Shown: in pieces, positions 1 through 12,700 of the stretch
Position numbering within the stretch: the first letter of the stretch is position 1
How the letters are laid out: each line of letters begins with the position of its first letter
Origin: Antedon mediterranea
Taxonomy: Eukaryota > Echinodermata > Crinoidea > Comatulida > Antedonidae
Direction: 5' to 3'
Length of the DNA stretch: 64,000 nt
Assembly (NCBI RefSeq): GCF_964355755.1
Contig: NC_092678.1
Span: forward strand, 9,768,922-9,832,921
The notes under the pieces: model-generated
Database searches by the model: none
What the model was told of the DNA's origin: nothing
What the model saw: the letters and a program-made list of their open reading frames with translations, nothing else
Translations under genes and position numbers: made by a program

Positions 1-174
1 CTTTTCGAAAATCACAAAATGGTCTAAAACGTCTCCAAATGCGATTTGAAGCTTTTCTAAGCACTTTGGTGTTTTTATGTTAAAAAGTTTTTTCGAAAAT
101 CACAAAATGGTCTAAAACGTCTCCAAATGCGATTTGAAGCTCTTCTGTACACTTTGATGTTTTGTGTGAAAAAG

Positions 175-260
175 TTTTGTCGAAATGCTCAAAATGGTCT
201 AAAACGTTTTTAAATACGATATTAAGCTGTTTTGTGCACTTTGATGATTTGTGTGAAAAG
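175..260. repeat. Representative 86-bp monomer, family B
   Basis: Example of the second family. It begins TTTTGTCGAAATGCTC instead of TTTTTTCGAAAATCAC, shares the core AAAATGGTCTAAAACG, then reads TTTTTAAATACGATATTAAG and ends GTGTGAAAAG. It measures 86 bp. A sister form has TTTTTAAAACGATATTAAGC and a tail GTGCTCTTTGATG; the retrotransposon target site lies in that tail. Confidence 0.85.
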
Positions 261-851
261 TTTTAACGAAATGCTCAAAATAGTCTAAAACGGTTTCTAA
301 TGTGATTTTAAGCACTTTGATGTTTTTGTGTAACCAAGTTTTTTCGGAAATCACAAAATGGTCTAAAACGTCTCCAAATGCGATTTGAAGCTTTTCTAAG
401 CACTTTGGTGTTTTTATGTTAACAAGTTTTTTCGAAAATCACAAAATGGTCTAAAACGTCTCAAAATGCGATTGAAGGTATTCTGAGCACTTTGGTGTTT
501 TTGTGTGAAAAGTTTTAACGAAATGCTCAAAATGGTCTAAAACGGTTCTAATGTGATTCTAAGCACTTTGATGTTTTTGTATAACCAAGTTTCATCGAAA
601 TGCTCAAAATGGTCTAAAACGTTTTTAAAACGATATTAAGCTATTTTGTGCTCTTTGATGTTTTTGTGTAACCAAGTTTTTTCGGAAATCACAAAATGGT
701 CTAAAACGTCTCCAAATGCGATTTGAAGCTTTTCTAAGCACTTTGGTGTTTTTATGTTAACAAGTTTTTTCGAAAATCACAAAATGGTCTAAAACGTCTC
801 AAAATGCGATTTGAAGGTATTCTGAGCACTTTGGTGTTTTTGTGTGAAAAG

Positions 852-929
852 TTTTAACGAAATGCTCAAAATGGTCTAAAACGGTTTCTAATGTGATTTT
901 AACCACTTTGATGTTTTTGTGTAACCAAG
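852..929. repeat. Representative short 78-bp monomer, family C
   Basis: Example of the short class: TTTTAACGAAATGCTC, core, CGGTTTCTAATGTGATTTTAA, then directly CACTTTGATG. It lacks about 10 bp between the second block and the CACTTTG element that the 86-88 bp monomers have. A 77-bp form reads CGGTTCTAATG. It usually follows a monomer ending GTGTGAAAAG and precedes one starting TTTTTTCG or TTTCATCG, so monomer order is not random. Confidence 0.85.
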
Positions 930-1017
930 TTTTTTCGAAAATCACAAAATGGTCTAAAACGTCTCCAAATGCGATTTGAAGCTTTTCTAAGCACTTTGGT
1001 GTTTTTATGTTAACAAG
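930..1017. repeat. Representative 88-bp monomer, family A
   Basis: Example of the commonest monomer, from TTTTTTCG to the base before the next TTTTTTCG, 88 bp. It holds the 10-bp palindrome TTTTCGAAAA, three AAAA tracts starting 8 and then 10 bp apart, the core AAAATGGTCTAAAACG, a second block TCCAAATGCGATTTGAAG, and a tail ending GTTAACAAG. There are three CpGs, in the palindrome, the core end and ATGCGATT. These CpG positions recur in most family A monomers. Confidence 0.9.
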
Positions 1018-3294
1018 TTTTTTCGAAAATCACAAAATGGTCTAAAACGTCTCCAAATGCGATTTGAAGCTATTCTGTACACTTTGATGTTTTGTGTGAT
1101 AAAAGTTTTGTCGAAATGCTCAAAATGGTCTAAAACGTTTTTAAAACGATATTAAGCTATTTTGTGCTCTTTGATGTTTTTGTGTAACCAAGTTTTATCG
1201 AAATGAACAAAATTGTCTAAAACGTCTCCAAATGCGATTTGAAGATATTCTGAGCACTTTGGTGTTTTTATGTTAAAAAGTTTTTTCGAAAATCACAAAA
1301 TGGTCTAAAACGTCTCAAAATGCGATTTGAAGGTATTCTGAGCACTTTGGTGTTTTTGTGTGAAAAGTTTTAACGAAATGCTCAAAATTGTCTAAAACAG
1401 TTTCTAATGTGATTTTAAGCACTTTGATGTTTTTGTAAAACCAAGTTTCATCAAAATGCACAAAATGGTCTAAAACGTCTCCAAATGCGATTTGAAGCTT
1501 TTCCAAGCACTTTGCTGTTTTTATGTTAACAAGCTTTTTCGAAAATCACAAAATGGTCTAAAACGTCTCCAAATGCGATTTGAAGCTTTTCTAAGCACTT
1601 TGGTGTTTTTATGTTAACAAGTTTTTTCGAAAATCACAAAATGGTCTAAAACGTCTCCAAATGCGATTTGAAGCTCTTCTGTACACTTTGATGTTTTGTG
1701 TGAAAAAGTTTTGTCAAAATGCTCAAAATGGTCTAAAACGTTTTTAAAACGATATTAAGCTATTTTGTGCTCTTTGATGTTTTTGTATAACCAAGTTTTT
1801 TCGAAAATCACAAAATGGTCTAAAACGTCTCCAAATGCGATTTGAAGATATTCTGAGCACTTTGGTGTTTTTATGTTAAAAAGTTTTTTCGAAAATCACA
1901 AAATGGTCTAAAACGTCTCAAAATGCGATTTGAAGGTATTCTGAGCACTTTGGTGTTTTTGTGTGAAAAGTTTTAACGAAATGCTAAAAATGGTCTAAAA
2001 CGGTTCTAATGTTATTTTAAGCACTTTGATGTTTTTGTATAACCAAGTTTCATCGAAATGCACAAAATGGTCTAAAACGTCTCCAAATGCGATTTAAAGC
2101 TATTCTAGACACTTTGATGTTTTGTGTGAAAAAGTTTTCTCGAAATCCTCAAAATGGTCTAAAACGTTTTCCAATACCATATTAAGCTATTTTGTGCAAT
2201 TTGATGTTTTTGTGTAACGAAGTTTTTTGAAATGCGATTTGAAGATATTCTGAGCACTTTGGTGTTTTTATGTTAAAAACTTTTTTCGAAAATCACAAAA
2301 TGGTCTAAAACGTCTCCAAATGCGATTTGAAGATATTCTGAGCACTTTGGTGTTTTTATGTTAAAAAGTGTTTTCGAAAATCACAAAATGGTCTAAAACG
2401 TCTCCAAATGCGATTTGAAGCTATTCTGTACACTTTGATGTTTTGTGTGAAAAAGTTTTGTCGAAATGCTCAAAATGGTCTAAAACGTTTTTAAATACGA
2501 TATTAAGCTGTTTTGTGCACTTTGATGATTTGTGTGAAAAGTTTTAACGAAATGCTCAAAATGGTCAAAAACGGTTTCTAATGTGATTTTAAGCACTTTG
2601 ATGTTTTTGTGTAACCAAGTTTTTTCGAAAATCACAAAATGGTCTAAAACGTCTCCAAATGCGATTTGAAGCTTTTCTAAACACTTTGGTGTTTTTATGT
2701 TAACAAGTTTTTTCGAAAATCACAAAATGGTCTAAAACGTCTCCAAATGCGATTTGAAGCTTTTCCAAGCACTTTGCTGTTTTTATGTTAACAATTTTTT
2801 TCGAAAATCACAAAATGGTCTAAAACGTCTCCAAATGCGATTTGAAGCTATTCTGTACACTTTGATGTTTTGTGTGAAAAAGTTTTGTCGAAATGCTCAA
2901 AATGGTCTAAAACGTTTTTAAAACGATATTAAGCTATTTTGTGCTCTTTGATGTTTTTGTGTAACCAAGTTTCATCGAAATGCACAAAATGGTCTAAAAC
3001 GTCTCCAAATGCGATTTGAAGCTTTTCTAAGCACTTTGCTGTTTTTATGTTAACAAGTTTTTTCGAAAATCACAAAATGGTCTAAAACGTCTCCAAATGC
3101 GATTTGAAGATATTCTGAGCACTTTGGTGTTTTTATGTTAAAAAGTTTTTTCGAAAATCACAAAATGGTCTAAAACGTCTCAAAATGCGATTTGAAGCTC
3201 TTCTGTACACTTTGATGTTTTGTGTGAACAAGTTTTGTCGAAATGCTCAAAATGGTCTAAAACGTTTTTAAATACGATATTAAGCTGTTTTGTG

Positions 3295-6200
3295 CACTTT
3301 GGTGTTTTTGTGTGAAAAGTTTTAACGAAATGCTCAAAATGGTCTAAAACGGTTCTAATGTGATTTTAAGCACTTTGATGTTTTTGTATAACCAAGTTTC
3401 ATCGAAATGCTCAAAATGGTCTAAAACGTTTTAAAACGATATTAAGCTATTTTGTGCTCTTTGATGTTTTTGTGTAACCAAGTTTCATCGAAATGAACAA
3501 AATGGTCTAAAACGTCTCCAAATGCGATTTGAAGCTTTTCTAAGCACTTTGGTGTTTTTATGTTAACAAGTTTTTTCGAAAATCACAAAATGGTCTAAAA
3601 CGTCTCAACATGCGATTGAAGGTATTCTGAGCACTTTGGTGTTTTTGTGTGAAAAGTTTTAACAAAATGCTCAAAATGGTCTAAAACGGTTCTAATGTGA
3701 TTTTAAGCACTTTGATGTTTTTGTATAACCAAGTTTCATCGAAATGCTCAAAATGGTCTAAAACGTTTTTAAAACGATATTAAGCTATTTTGTGCTCTTT
3801 GATGTTTTTGTGTAACCAAGTTTCATCGAAATGAACAAAATGGTCTAAAACGTCTCCAAATGCGATTTGAAGCTTTTCTAAGCACTTTGGTGTTTTTATG
3901 TTAACAAGTTTTTTCGAAAATCACAAAATGGTCTAAAACGTCTCAAAATGCGATTGAAGGTATTCTGAGCACTTTGGTGTTTTTGTGTGAAAAGTTTTAA
4001 CGAAATGCTCAAAATGGTCTAAAACGGTTCTAATGTGATTTTAAGCACTTTGATGTTTTTGTATAACCAAGTTTCATCGAAATGCTCAAAATGGTCTAAA
4101 ACGTTTTTAAAACGATATTAAGCTATTTTGTGCTCTTTGATGTTTTTGTGTAACCAAGTTTTTTCGAAAATCACAAAATGGTCTAAAACGTCTCCAAATG
4201 CGATTTGAAGGTATTCTGAGCACTTTGGTGTTTTTGTGTGAAAAGTTTTAACGAAATGCTCAAAATGGTCTAAAACGGTTTCTAATGTGATTTTAACCAC
4301 TTTGATGTTTATGTTAAAAAAGTTTTTTCGAAAATCACAAAATGGTCTAAAACGTCTCCAAATGCGATTTGAAGCTATTCTGTACACTTTGATGTTTTGT
4401 GTGAAAAAAGTTTTGTCGAAATGCTCAAAATGGTCTAAAACGTTTTTAAAACGATATTAAGCTATTTTGTGCTCTTTGATGTTTTTGTGTAACCAAGTTT
4501 CATCGAAATGAACAAAATGGTCTAAAACGTCTCCAAATGCGATTTGAAGCTTTTCCAAGCACTTTGCTGTTTTTATGTTAACAATTTTTTTCGAAAATCA
4601 CAAAATGGTCTAAAACGTCTCAAAATGCGATTTGAAGGTATTCTGAGCACTTTGGTGTTTTTGTGTGAAAAGTTTTAACGAAATGCTCAAAATGGTCTAA
4701 AACGGTTTCTAATGTGATTTTAAGCACTTTGATGTTTTTGTATAACCAAGTTTCATCGAAATGCACAAAATGGTCTAAAACGTCTCCAAATGCGATTTGA
4801 AGCTTTTCTAAGCACTTTGCTGTTTTTATGCTAACAAGTTTTTTCGAAAATCACAAAATGGTCTAAAACGTCTCCAAATGCGATTTGAAGCTCTTCTGTA
4901 CACTTTGATGTTTTGTGTGAAAAAGTTTTGTCGAAATGCTCAAAATGGTCTAAAACCTTTTTAAATACGATATTAAGCTGTTTTGTGCACTTTGATGATT
5001 TGTGTGAAAAGTTTTAACGAAATGCTCAAAATGCTCTAAAACGGTTTCTAATGTGATTTTAAGCACTTTGATGTTTTTGTATAACCAAGTTTCATCGAAA
5101 TGCACAAAATGGTCTAAAACGTCTCCAAATGCGATTTGAAGCTTTTCTAAGCACTTTGCTGTTTTTATGTTAACAAGTTTTTTCGAAAATCACAAAATGG
5201 TCTAAAACGTCTCCAAATGCGATTTGAAGATATTCTGAGCACTTTGGTGTTTTTATGTTAAAAAGTTTTTTCGAACATCACAAAATGGTCTAAAACGTCT
5301 CCAAATGCGATTTGAAGCTCTTCTGTACACTTTGATGTTTTGTGTGAACAAGTTTTGTCGAAATGCTCAAAATGGTCTAAAACGTTTTTAAATACGATAT
5401 TAAGCTGTTTTGTGCACTTTGATGATTTGTGTGAAAAGTTTTAACGAAATGCTCAAAATGGTCAAAAACGGTTTCTAATGTGATTTTAAGCACTTTGATG
5501 TTTTTGTGTAACCAAGTTTTTTCGAAAATCACAAAATGGTCTAAAACGTCTCCAAAGGCGATTTGAAGCTTTTCTAAGCACTTTGGTGTTTTTATGTTAA
5601 CAAGTTTTTTCGAAAATCACAAAATGGTCTAAAACGTCTCCAAATGCGATTTGAATATATTCTGAGCACTTTGGTGTTTTTATGTTAAAAAAGTTTTTTC
5701 GAAAATCACAAAATGGTCTAAAACGTCTCCAAATGCGATTTGAAGCTATTCTGTACACTTTGATGTTTTGTGTGAAAAAAGTTTTGTCGAAATGCTCAAA
5801 ATGGTCTAAAACGTTTTTAAAACGATATTAAGCTATTTTGTGCTCTTTGATGTTTTTGTGTAACCAAGTTTCATCGAAATGAACAAAATGGTCTAAAACG
5901 TCTCCAAATGCGATTTGAAGCTTTTCTAAGCACTTTGGTGTTTTTATGTTAACAAGTTTTTTCGAAAATCACAAAATGGTCTAAAACGTCTCAAAATGCG
6001 ATTGAAGGTATTCTGAGCACTTTGGTGTTTTTGTGTGAAAAGTTTTAACAAAATGCTCAAAATGGTCTAAAACGGTTCTAATGTGATTTTAAGCACTTTG
6101 ATGTTTTTGTATAACCAAGTTTCATCGAAATGCTCAAAATGGTCTAAAACGTTTTTAAAACGATATTAAGCTATTTTGTGCTCTTTGATGTTTTTGTGTA

Positions 6201-9200
6201 ACCAAGTTTCATCGAAATGAACAAAATGGTCTAAAACGTCTCCAAATGCGATTTGAAGCTTTTCTAAGCACTTTGGTGTTTTTATGTTAACAAGTTTTTT
6301 CGAAAATCACAAAATGGTCTAAAACGTCTCAAAATGCGATTGAAGGTATTCTGAGCACTTTGGTGTTTTTGTGTGAAAAGTTTTAACGAAATGCTCAAAA
6401 TGGTCTAAAACGGTTCTAATGTGATTTTAAGCACTTTGATGTTTTTGTATAACCAAGTTTCATCGAAATGCTCAAAATGGTCTAAAACGTTTTTAAAACG
6501 ATATTAAGCTATTTTGTGCTCTTTGATGTTTTTGTGTAACCAAGTTTCATCGAAATGAACAAAATGGTCTAAAACGTCTCCAAATGCGATTTGAAGCTTT
6601 TCTAAGCACTTTGGTGTTTTTATGTTAACAAGTTTTTTCGAAAATCACAAAATGGTCTAAAACGTCTCAACATGCGATTGAAGGTATTCTGAGCACTTTG
6701 GTGTTTTTGTGTGAAAAGTTTTAACAAAATGCTCAAAATGGTCTAAAACGGTTCTAATGTGATTTTAAGCACTTTGATGTTTTTGTATAACCAAGTTTCA
6801 TCGAAATGCTCAAAATGGTCTAAAACGTTTTTAAAACGATATTAAGCTATTTTGTGCTCTTTGATGTTTTTGTGTAACCAAGTTTCATCGAAATGAACAA
6901 AATGGTCTAAAACGTCTCCAAATGCGATTTGAAGCTTTTCTAAGCACTTTGGTGTTTTTATGTTAACAAGTTTTTTCGAAAATCACAAAATGGTCTAAAA
7001 CGTCTCAAAATGCGATTGAAGGTATTCTGAGCACTTTGGTGTTTTTGTGTGAAAAGTTTTAACGAAATGCTCAAAATGGTCTAAAACGGTTCTAATGTGA
7101 TTTTAAGCACTTTGATGTTTTTGTATAACCAAGTTTCATCGAAATGCTCAAAATGGTCTAAAACGTTTTTAAAACGATATTAAGCTATTTTGTGCTCTTT
7201 GATGTTTTTGTGTAACCAAGTTTTTTCGAAAATCACAAAATGGTCTAAAACGTCTCCAAATGCGATTTGAAGGTATTCTGAGCACTTTGGTGTTTTTGTG
7301 TGAAAAGTTTTAACGAAATGCTCAAAATGGTCTAAAACGGTTTCTAATGTGATTTTAACCACTTTGATGTTTATGTTAAAAAAGTTTTTTCGAAAATCAC
7401 AAAATGGTCTAAAACGTCTCCAAATGCGATTTGAAGCTATTCTGTACACTTTGATGTTTTGTGTGAAAAAAGTTTTGTCGAAATGCTCAAAATGGTCTAA
7501 AACGTTTTTAAAACGATATTAAGCTATTTTGTGCTCTTTGATGTTTTTGTGTAACCAAGTTTCATCGAAATGAACAAAATGGTCTAAAACGTCTCCAAAT
7601 GCGATTTGAAGCTTTTCCAAGCACTTTGCTGTTTTTATGTTAACAATTTTTTTCGAAAATCACAAAATGGTCTAAAACGTCTCAAAATGCGATTTGAAGG
7701 TATTCTGAGCACTTTGGTGTTTTTGTGTGAAAAGTTTTAACGAAATGCTCAAAATGGTCTAAAACGGTTTCTAATGTGATTTTAAGCACTTTGATGTTTT
7801 TGTATAACCAAGTTTCATCGAAATGCACAAAATGGTCTAAAACGTCTCCAAATGCGATTTGAAGCTTTTCTAAGCACTTTGCTGTTTTTATGCTAACAAG
7901 TTTTTTCGAAAATCACAAAATGGTCTAAAACGTCTCCAAATGCGATTTGAAGCTCTTCTGTACACTTTGATGTTTTGTGTGAAAAAGTTTTGTCGAAATG
8001 CTCAAAATGGTCTAAAACCTTTTTAAATACGATATTAAGCTGTTTTGTGCACTTTGATGATTTGTGTGAAAAGTTTTAACGAAATGCTCAAAATGCTCTA
8101 AAACGGTTTCTAATGTGATTTTAAGCACTTTGATGTTTTTGTATAACCAAGTTTCATCGAAATGCACAAAATGGTCTAAAACGTCTCCAAATGCGATTTG
8201 AAGCTTTTCTAAGCACTTTGCTGTTTTTATGTTAACAAGTTTTTTTCGAAAATCACAAAATGGTCTAAAACGTCTCCAAATGCGATTTGAAGATATTCTG
8301 AGCACTTTGGTGTTTTTATGTTAAAAAGTTTTTTCGAACATCACAAAATGGTCTAAAACGTCTCCAAATGCGATTTGAAGCTCTTCTGTACACTTTGATG
8401 TTTTGTGTGAACAAGTTTTGTCGAAATGCTCAAAATGGTCTAAAACGTTTTTAAATACGATATTAAGCTGTTTTGTGCACTTTGATGATTTGTGTGAAAA
8501 GTTTTAACGAAATGCTCAAAATGGTCAAAAACGGTTTCTAATGTGATTTTAAGCACTTTGATGTTTTTGTGTAACCAAGTTTTTTCGAAAATCACAAAAT
8601 GGTCTAAAACGTCTCCAAAGGCGATTTGAAGCTTTTCTAAGCACTTTGGTGTTTTTATGTTAACAAGTTTTTTCGAAAATCACAAAATGGTCTAAAACGT
8701 CTCCAAATGCGATTTGAATATATTCTGAGCACTTTGGTGTTTTTATGTTAAAAAAGTTTTTTCGAAAATCACAAAATGGTCTAAAACGTCTCCAAATGCG
8801 ATTTGAAGCTATTCTGTACACTTTGATGTTTTGTGTGAAAAAAGTTTTGTCGAAATGCTCAAAATGGTCTAAAACGTTTTTAAAACGATATTAAGCTATT
8901 TTGTGCTCTTTGATGTTTTTGTGTAACCAAGTTTCATCGAAATGAACAAAATGGTCTAAAACGTCTCCAAATGCGATTTGAAGCTTTTCTAAGCACTTTG
9001 GTGTTTTTATGTTAACAAGTTTTTTCGAAAATCACAAAATGGTCTAAAACGTCTCAAAATGCGATTGAAGGTATTCTGAGCACTTTGGTGTTTTTGTGTG
9101 AAAAGTTTTAACAAAATGCTCAAAATGGTCTAAAACGGTTCTAATGTGATTTTAAGCACTTTGATGTTTTTGTATAACCAAGTTTCATCGAAATGCTCAA

Positions 9201-12200
9201 AATGGTCTAAAACGTTTTTAAAACGATATTAAGCTATTTTGTGCTCTTTGATGTTTTTGTGTAACCAAGTTTCATCGAAATGAACAAAATGGTCTAAAAC
9301 GTCTCCAAATGCGATTTGAAGCTTTTCTAAGCACTTTGGTGTTTTTATGTTAACAAGTTTTTTCGAAAATCACAAAATGGTCTAAAACGTCTCAAAATGC
9401 GATTGAAGGTATTCTGAGCACTTTGGTGTTTTTGTGTGAAAAGTTTTAACGAAATGCTCAAAATGGTCTAAAACGGTTCTAATGTGATTTTAAGCACTTT
9501 GATGTTTTTGTATAACCAAGTTTCATCGAAATGCTCAAAATGGTCTAAAACGTTTTTAAAACGATATTAAGCTATTTTGTGCTCTTTGATGTTTTTGTGT
9601 AACCAAGTTTTTTCGAAAATCACAAAATGGTCTAAAACGTCTCCAAATGCGATTTGAAGGTATTCTGAGCACTTTGGTGTTTTTGTGTGAAAAGTTTTAA
9701 CGAAATGCTCAAAATGGTCTAAAACGGTTTCTAATGTGATTTTAACCACTTTGATGTTTATGTTAAAAAAGTTTTTTCGAAAATCACAAAATGGTCTAAA
9801 ACGTCTCCAAATGCGATTTGAAGCTATTCTGTACACTTTGATGTTTTGTGTGAAAAAAGTTTTGTCGAAATGCTCAAAATGGTCTAAAACGTTTTTAAAA
9901 CGATATTAAGCTATTTTGTGCTCTTTGATGTTTTTGTGTAACCAAGTTTCATCGAAATGAACAAAATGGTCTAAAACGTCTCCAAATGCGATTTGAAGCT
10001 TTTCCAAGCACTTTGCTGTTTTTATGTTAACAATTTTTTTCGAAAATCACAAAATGGTCTAAAACGTCTCAAAATGCGATTTGAAGGTATTCTGAGCACT
10101 TTGGTGTTTTTGTGTGAAAAGTTTTAACGAAAAGCTCAAAATGGTCTAAAACGGTTTCTAATGTGATTTTAAGCACTTTGATGTTTTTGTATAACCAAGT
10201 TTCATCGAAATGCACAAAATGGTCTAAAACGTCTCCAAATGCGATTTGAAGCTTTTCTAAGCACTTTGCTGTTTTTATGCTAACAAGTTTTTTCGAAAAT
10301 CACAAAATGGTCTAAAACGTCTCCAAATGCGATTTGAAGCTCTTCTGTACACTTTGATGTTTTGTGTGAAAAAGTTTTGTCGAAATGCTCAAAATGGTCT
10401 AAAACCTTTTTAAATACGATATTAAGCTGTTTTGTGCACTTTGATGATTTGTGTGAAAAGTTTTAACGAAATGCTCAAAATGCTCTAAAACGGTTTCTAA
10501 TGTGATTTTAAGCACTTTGATGTTTTTGTATAACCAAGTTTCATCGAAATGCACAAAATGGTCTAAAACGTCTCCAAATGCGATTTGAAGCTTTTCTAAG
10601 CACTTTGCTGTTTTTATGTTAACAAGTTTTTTCGAAAATCACAAAATGGTCTAAAACGTCTCCAAATGCGATTTGAAGATATTCTGAGCACTTTGGTGTT
10701 TTTATGTTAAAAAGTTTTTTCGAACATCACAAAATGGTCTAAAACGTCTCCAAATGCGATTTGAAGCTCTTCTGTACACTTTGATGTTTTGTGTGAACAA
10801 GTTTTGTCGAAATGCTCAAAATGGTCTAAAACGTTTTTAAATACGATATTAAGCTGTTTTGTGCACTTTGATGATTTGTGTGAAAAGTTTTAACGAAATG
10901 CTCAAAATGGTCAAAAACGGTTTCTAATGTGATTTTAAGCACTTTGATGTTTTTGTGTAACCAAGTTTTTTCGAAAATCACAAAATGGTCTAAAACGTCT
11001 CCAAAGGCGATTTGAAGCTTTTCTAAGCACTTTGGTGTTTTTATGTTAACAAGTTTTTTCGAAAATCACAAAATGGTCTAAAACGTCTCCAAATGCGATT
11101 TGAATATATTCTGAGCACTTTGGTGTTTTTATGTTAAAAAAGTTTTTTCGAAAATCACAAAATGGTCTAAAACGTCTCCAAATGCGATTTGAAGCTATTC
11201 TGTACACTTTGATGTTTTGTGTGAAAAAAGTTTTGTCGAAATGCTCAAAATGGTCTAAAACGTTTTTAAAACGATATTAAGCTATTTTGTGCTCTTTGAT
11301 GTTTTTGTGTAACCAAGTTTCATCGAAATGAACAAAATGGTCTAAAACGTCTCCAAATGCGATTTGAAGCTTTTCCAAGCACTTTGCTGTTTTTATGTTA
11401 ACAAGTTTTTTCGAAAATCACAAAATGGTCTAAAACGTCTCAAAATGCGATTTGAAGGTATTCTGAGCACTTTGGTGTTTTTGTGTGAAAAGTTTTAACG
11501 AAATGCTCAAAATGGTCTAAATCGGTTTCTAATGTGATTTTAAGCACTTTGATGTTTTTGTATAACCAAGTTTCATCGAAATGCACAAAATGGTCTAAAA
11601 CGTCTCCAAATGCGATTTGAAGCTTTTCTAAGCACTTTGCTGTTTTTATGTTAACAAGTTTTTTCGAAAATCACAAAATGGTCTAAAACGTCTCCAAATG
11701 CGATTTGAAGCTCTTCTGTACACTTTGATGTTTTGTGTGAAAAAGTTTTGTCGAAATGCTCAAAATGGTCTAAAACCTTTTTAAATACGATATTAAGCTG
11801 TTTTGTGCACTTTGATGATTTGTGTGAAAAGTTTTAACGAAATGCTCAAAATGGTCTAAAACGGTTTCTAATGGGATTTTAAGCACTTTGATGTTTTTGT
11901 ATAACCAAGTTTCATCGAAATGCACAAAATGGTCTAAAACGTCTCCAAATGCGATTTGAAGCTTTTCTAAGCACTTTGCTGTTTTTATGTTAATAAGTTT
12001 TTTCGAAAATCACAAAATGGTCTAAAACGTCTCCAAATGCGATTTGAAGATATTCTGAGCACTTTGGTGTTTTTATGTTAAAAAGTTTTTTCGAAAATCA
12101 CAAAATGGTCTAAAACGTCTCCAAATGCGATTTGAAGCTCTTCTGTACACTTTGATGTTTTGTGTGAACAAGTTTTGTCGAAATGCTCAAAATGGTCTAA

Positions 12201-12700
12201 AACGTTTTTAAATACGATATTAAGCTGTTTTGTGCACTTTGATGATTTGTGTGAAAAGTTTTAACGAAATGCTCAAAATGGTCAAAAACGGTTTCTAATG
12301 TGATTTTAAGCACTTTGATGTTTTTGTGTAACCAAGTTTTTTTGAAAATCACAAAATGGTCTAAAACGTCTCCAAATGCGATTTGAAGCTTTTCTAAGCA
12401 CTTTGGTGTTTTTATGTTAACAAGTTTTTTCGAAAATCACAAAATGGTCTAAAACGTCTCCAAATGCGATTTGAATATATTCTGAGCACTTTGGTGTTTT
12501 TATGTTAAAAAAGTTTTTTCGAAAATCACAAAATGGTCTAAAACGTCTCCAAATGCGATTTGAAGCTATTCTGTACACTTTGATGTTTTGTGTGAAAAAA
12601 GTTTTGTCGAAATGCTCAAAATGGTCTAAAACGTTTTTAAAACGATATTAAGCTATTTTGTGCTCTCTGATGTTTTTGTGTAACCAAGTTTCATCGAAAT
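3295..12700. repeat. Tandem higher-order blocks with ~3062, ~2387 and ~1371 bp offsets
   Basis: Four related copies of a multi-monomer block lie in tandem. Shared markers: CTCAACATGCG at about 3606 and 6668 (3062 apart); GAATATATTC at 5653, 8716, 11102 and 12473 (3063, 2386 and 1371 apart); ATGCTCTAAAACGG near 5030, 8092 and 10481. The 89-codon repeat frames at 4118, 7180 and 9567 are identical. The third copy lacks about 675 bp and the fourth is shorter still, so the blocks changed length during amplification. A one-base T-run difference near 8240 changes the offset from 3062 to 3063. Confidence 0.85.

Larger units (their letters stand above)
1..2500. repeat. Higher-order block, copy of 17275-19774 (offset 17274)
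   Basis: Rare variants align at exactly 17274 bp: AAAATAGTCT at 281 and 17555, and ATTCTAGACAC near 2107 and 19381. Position 1 itself (CTTTTCG) corresponds to 17275. The 63-codon minus-strand repeat frames at 1315 and 18589 also match this offset. Beyond about 2500 the alignment is broken by roughly two extra monomers in the downstream copy (around 19775-19930, with the variant CTCTTATATG) and then resumes. Boundaries were judged by eye. Confidence 0.8.

Noticed and set aside
930-1017. CENP-B box in the monomer
   Set aside because: The TTCGAAAATCAC stretch has the TTCG start but lacks the ANNCGGG half needed for a CENP-B box.
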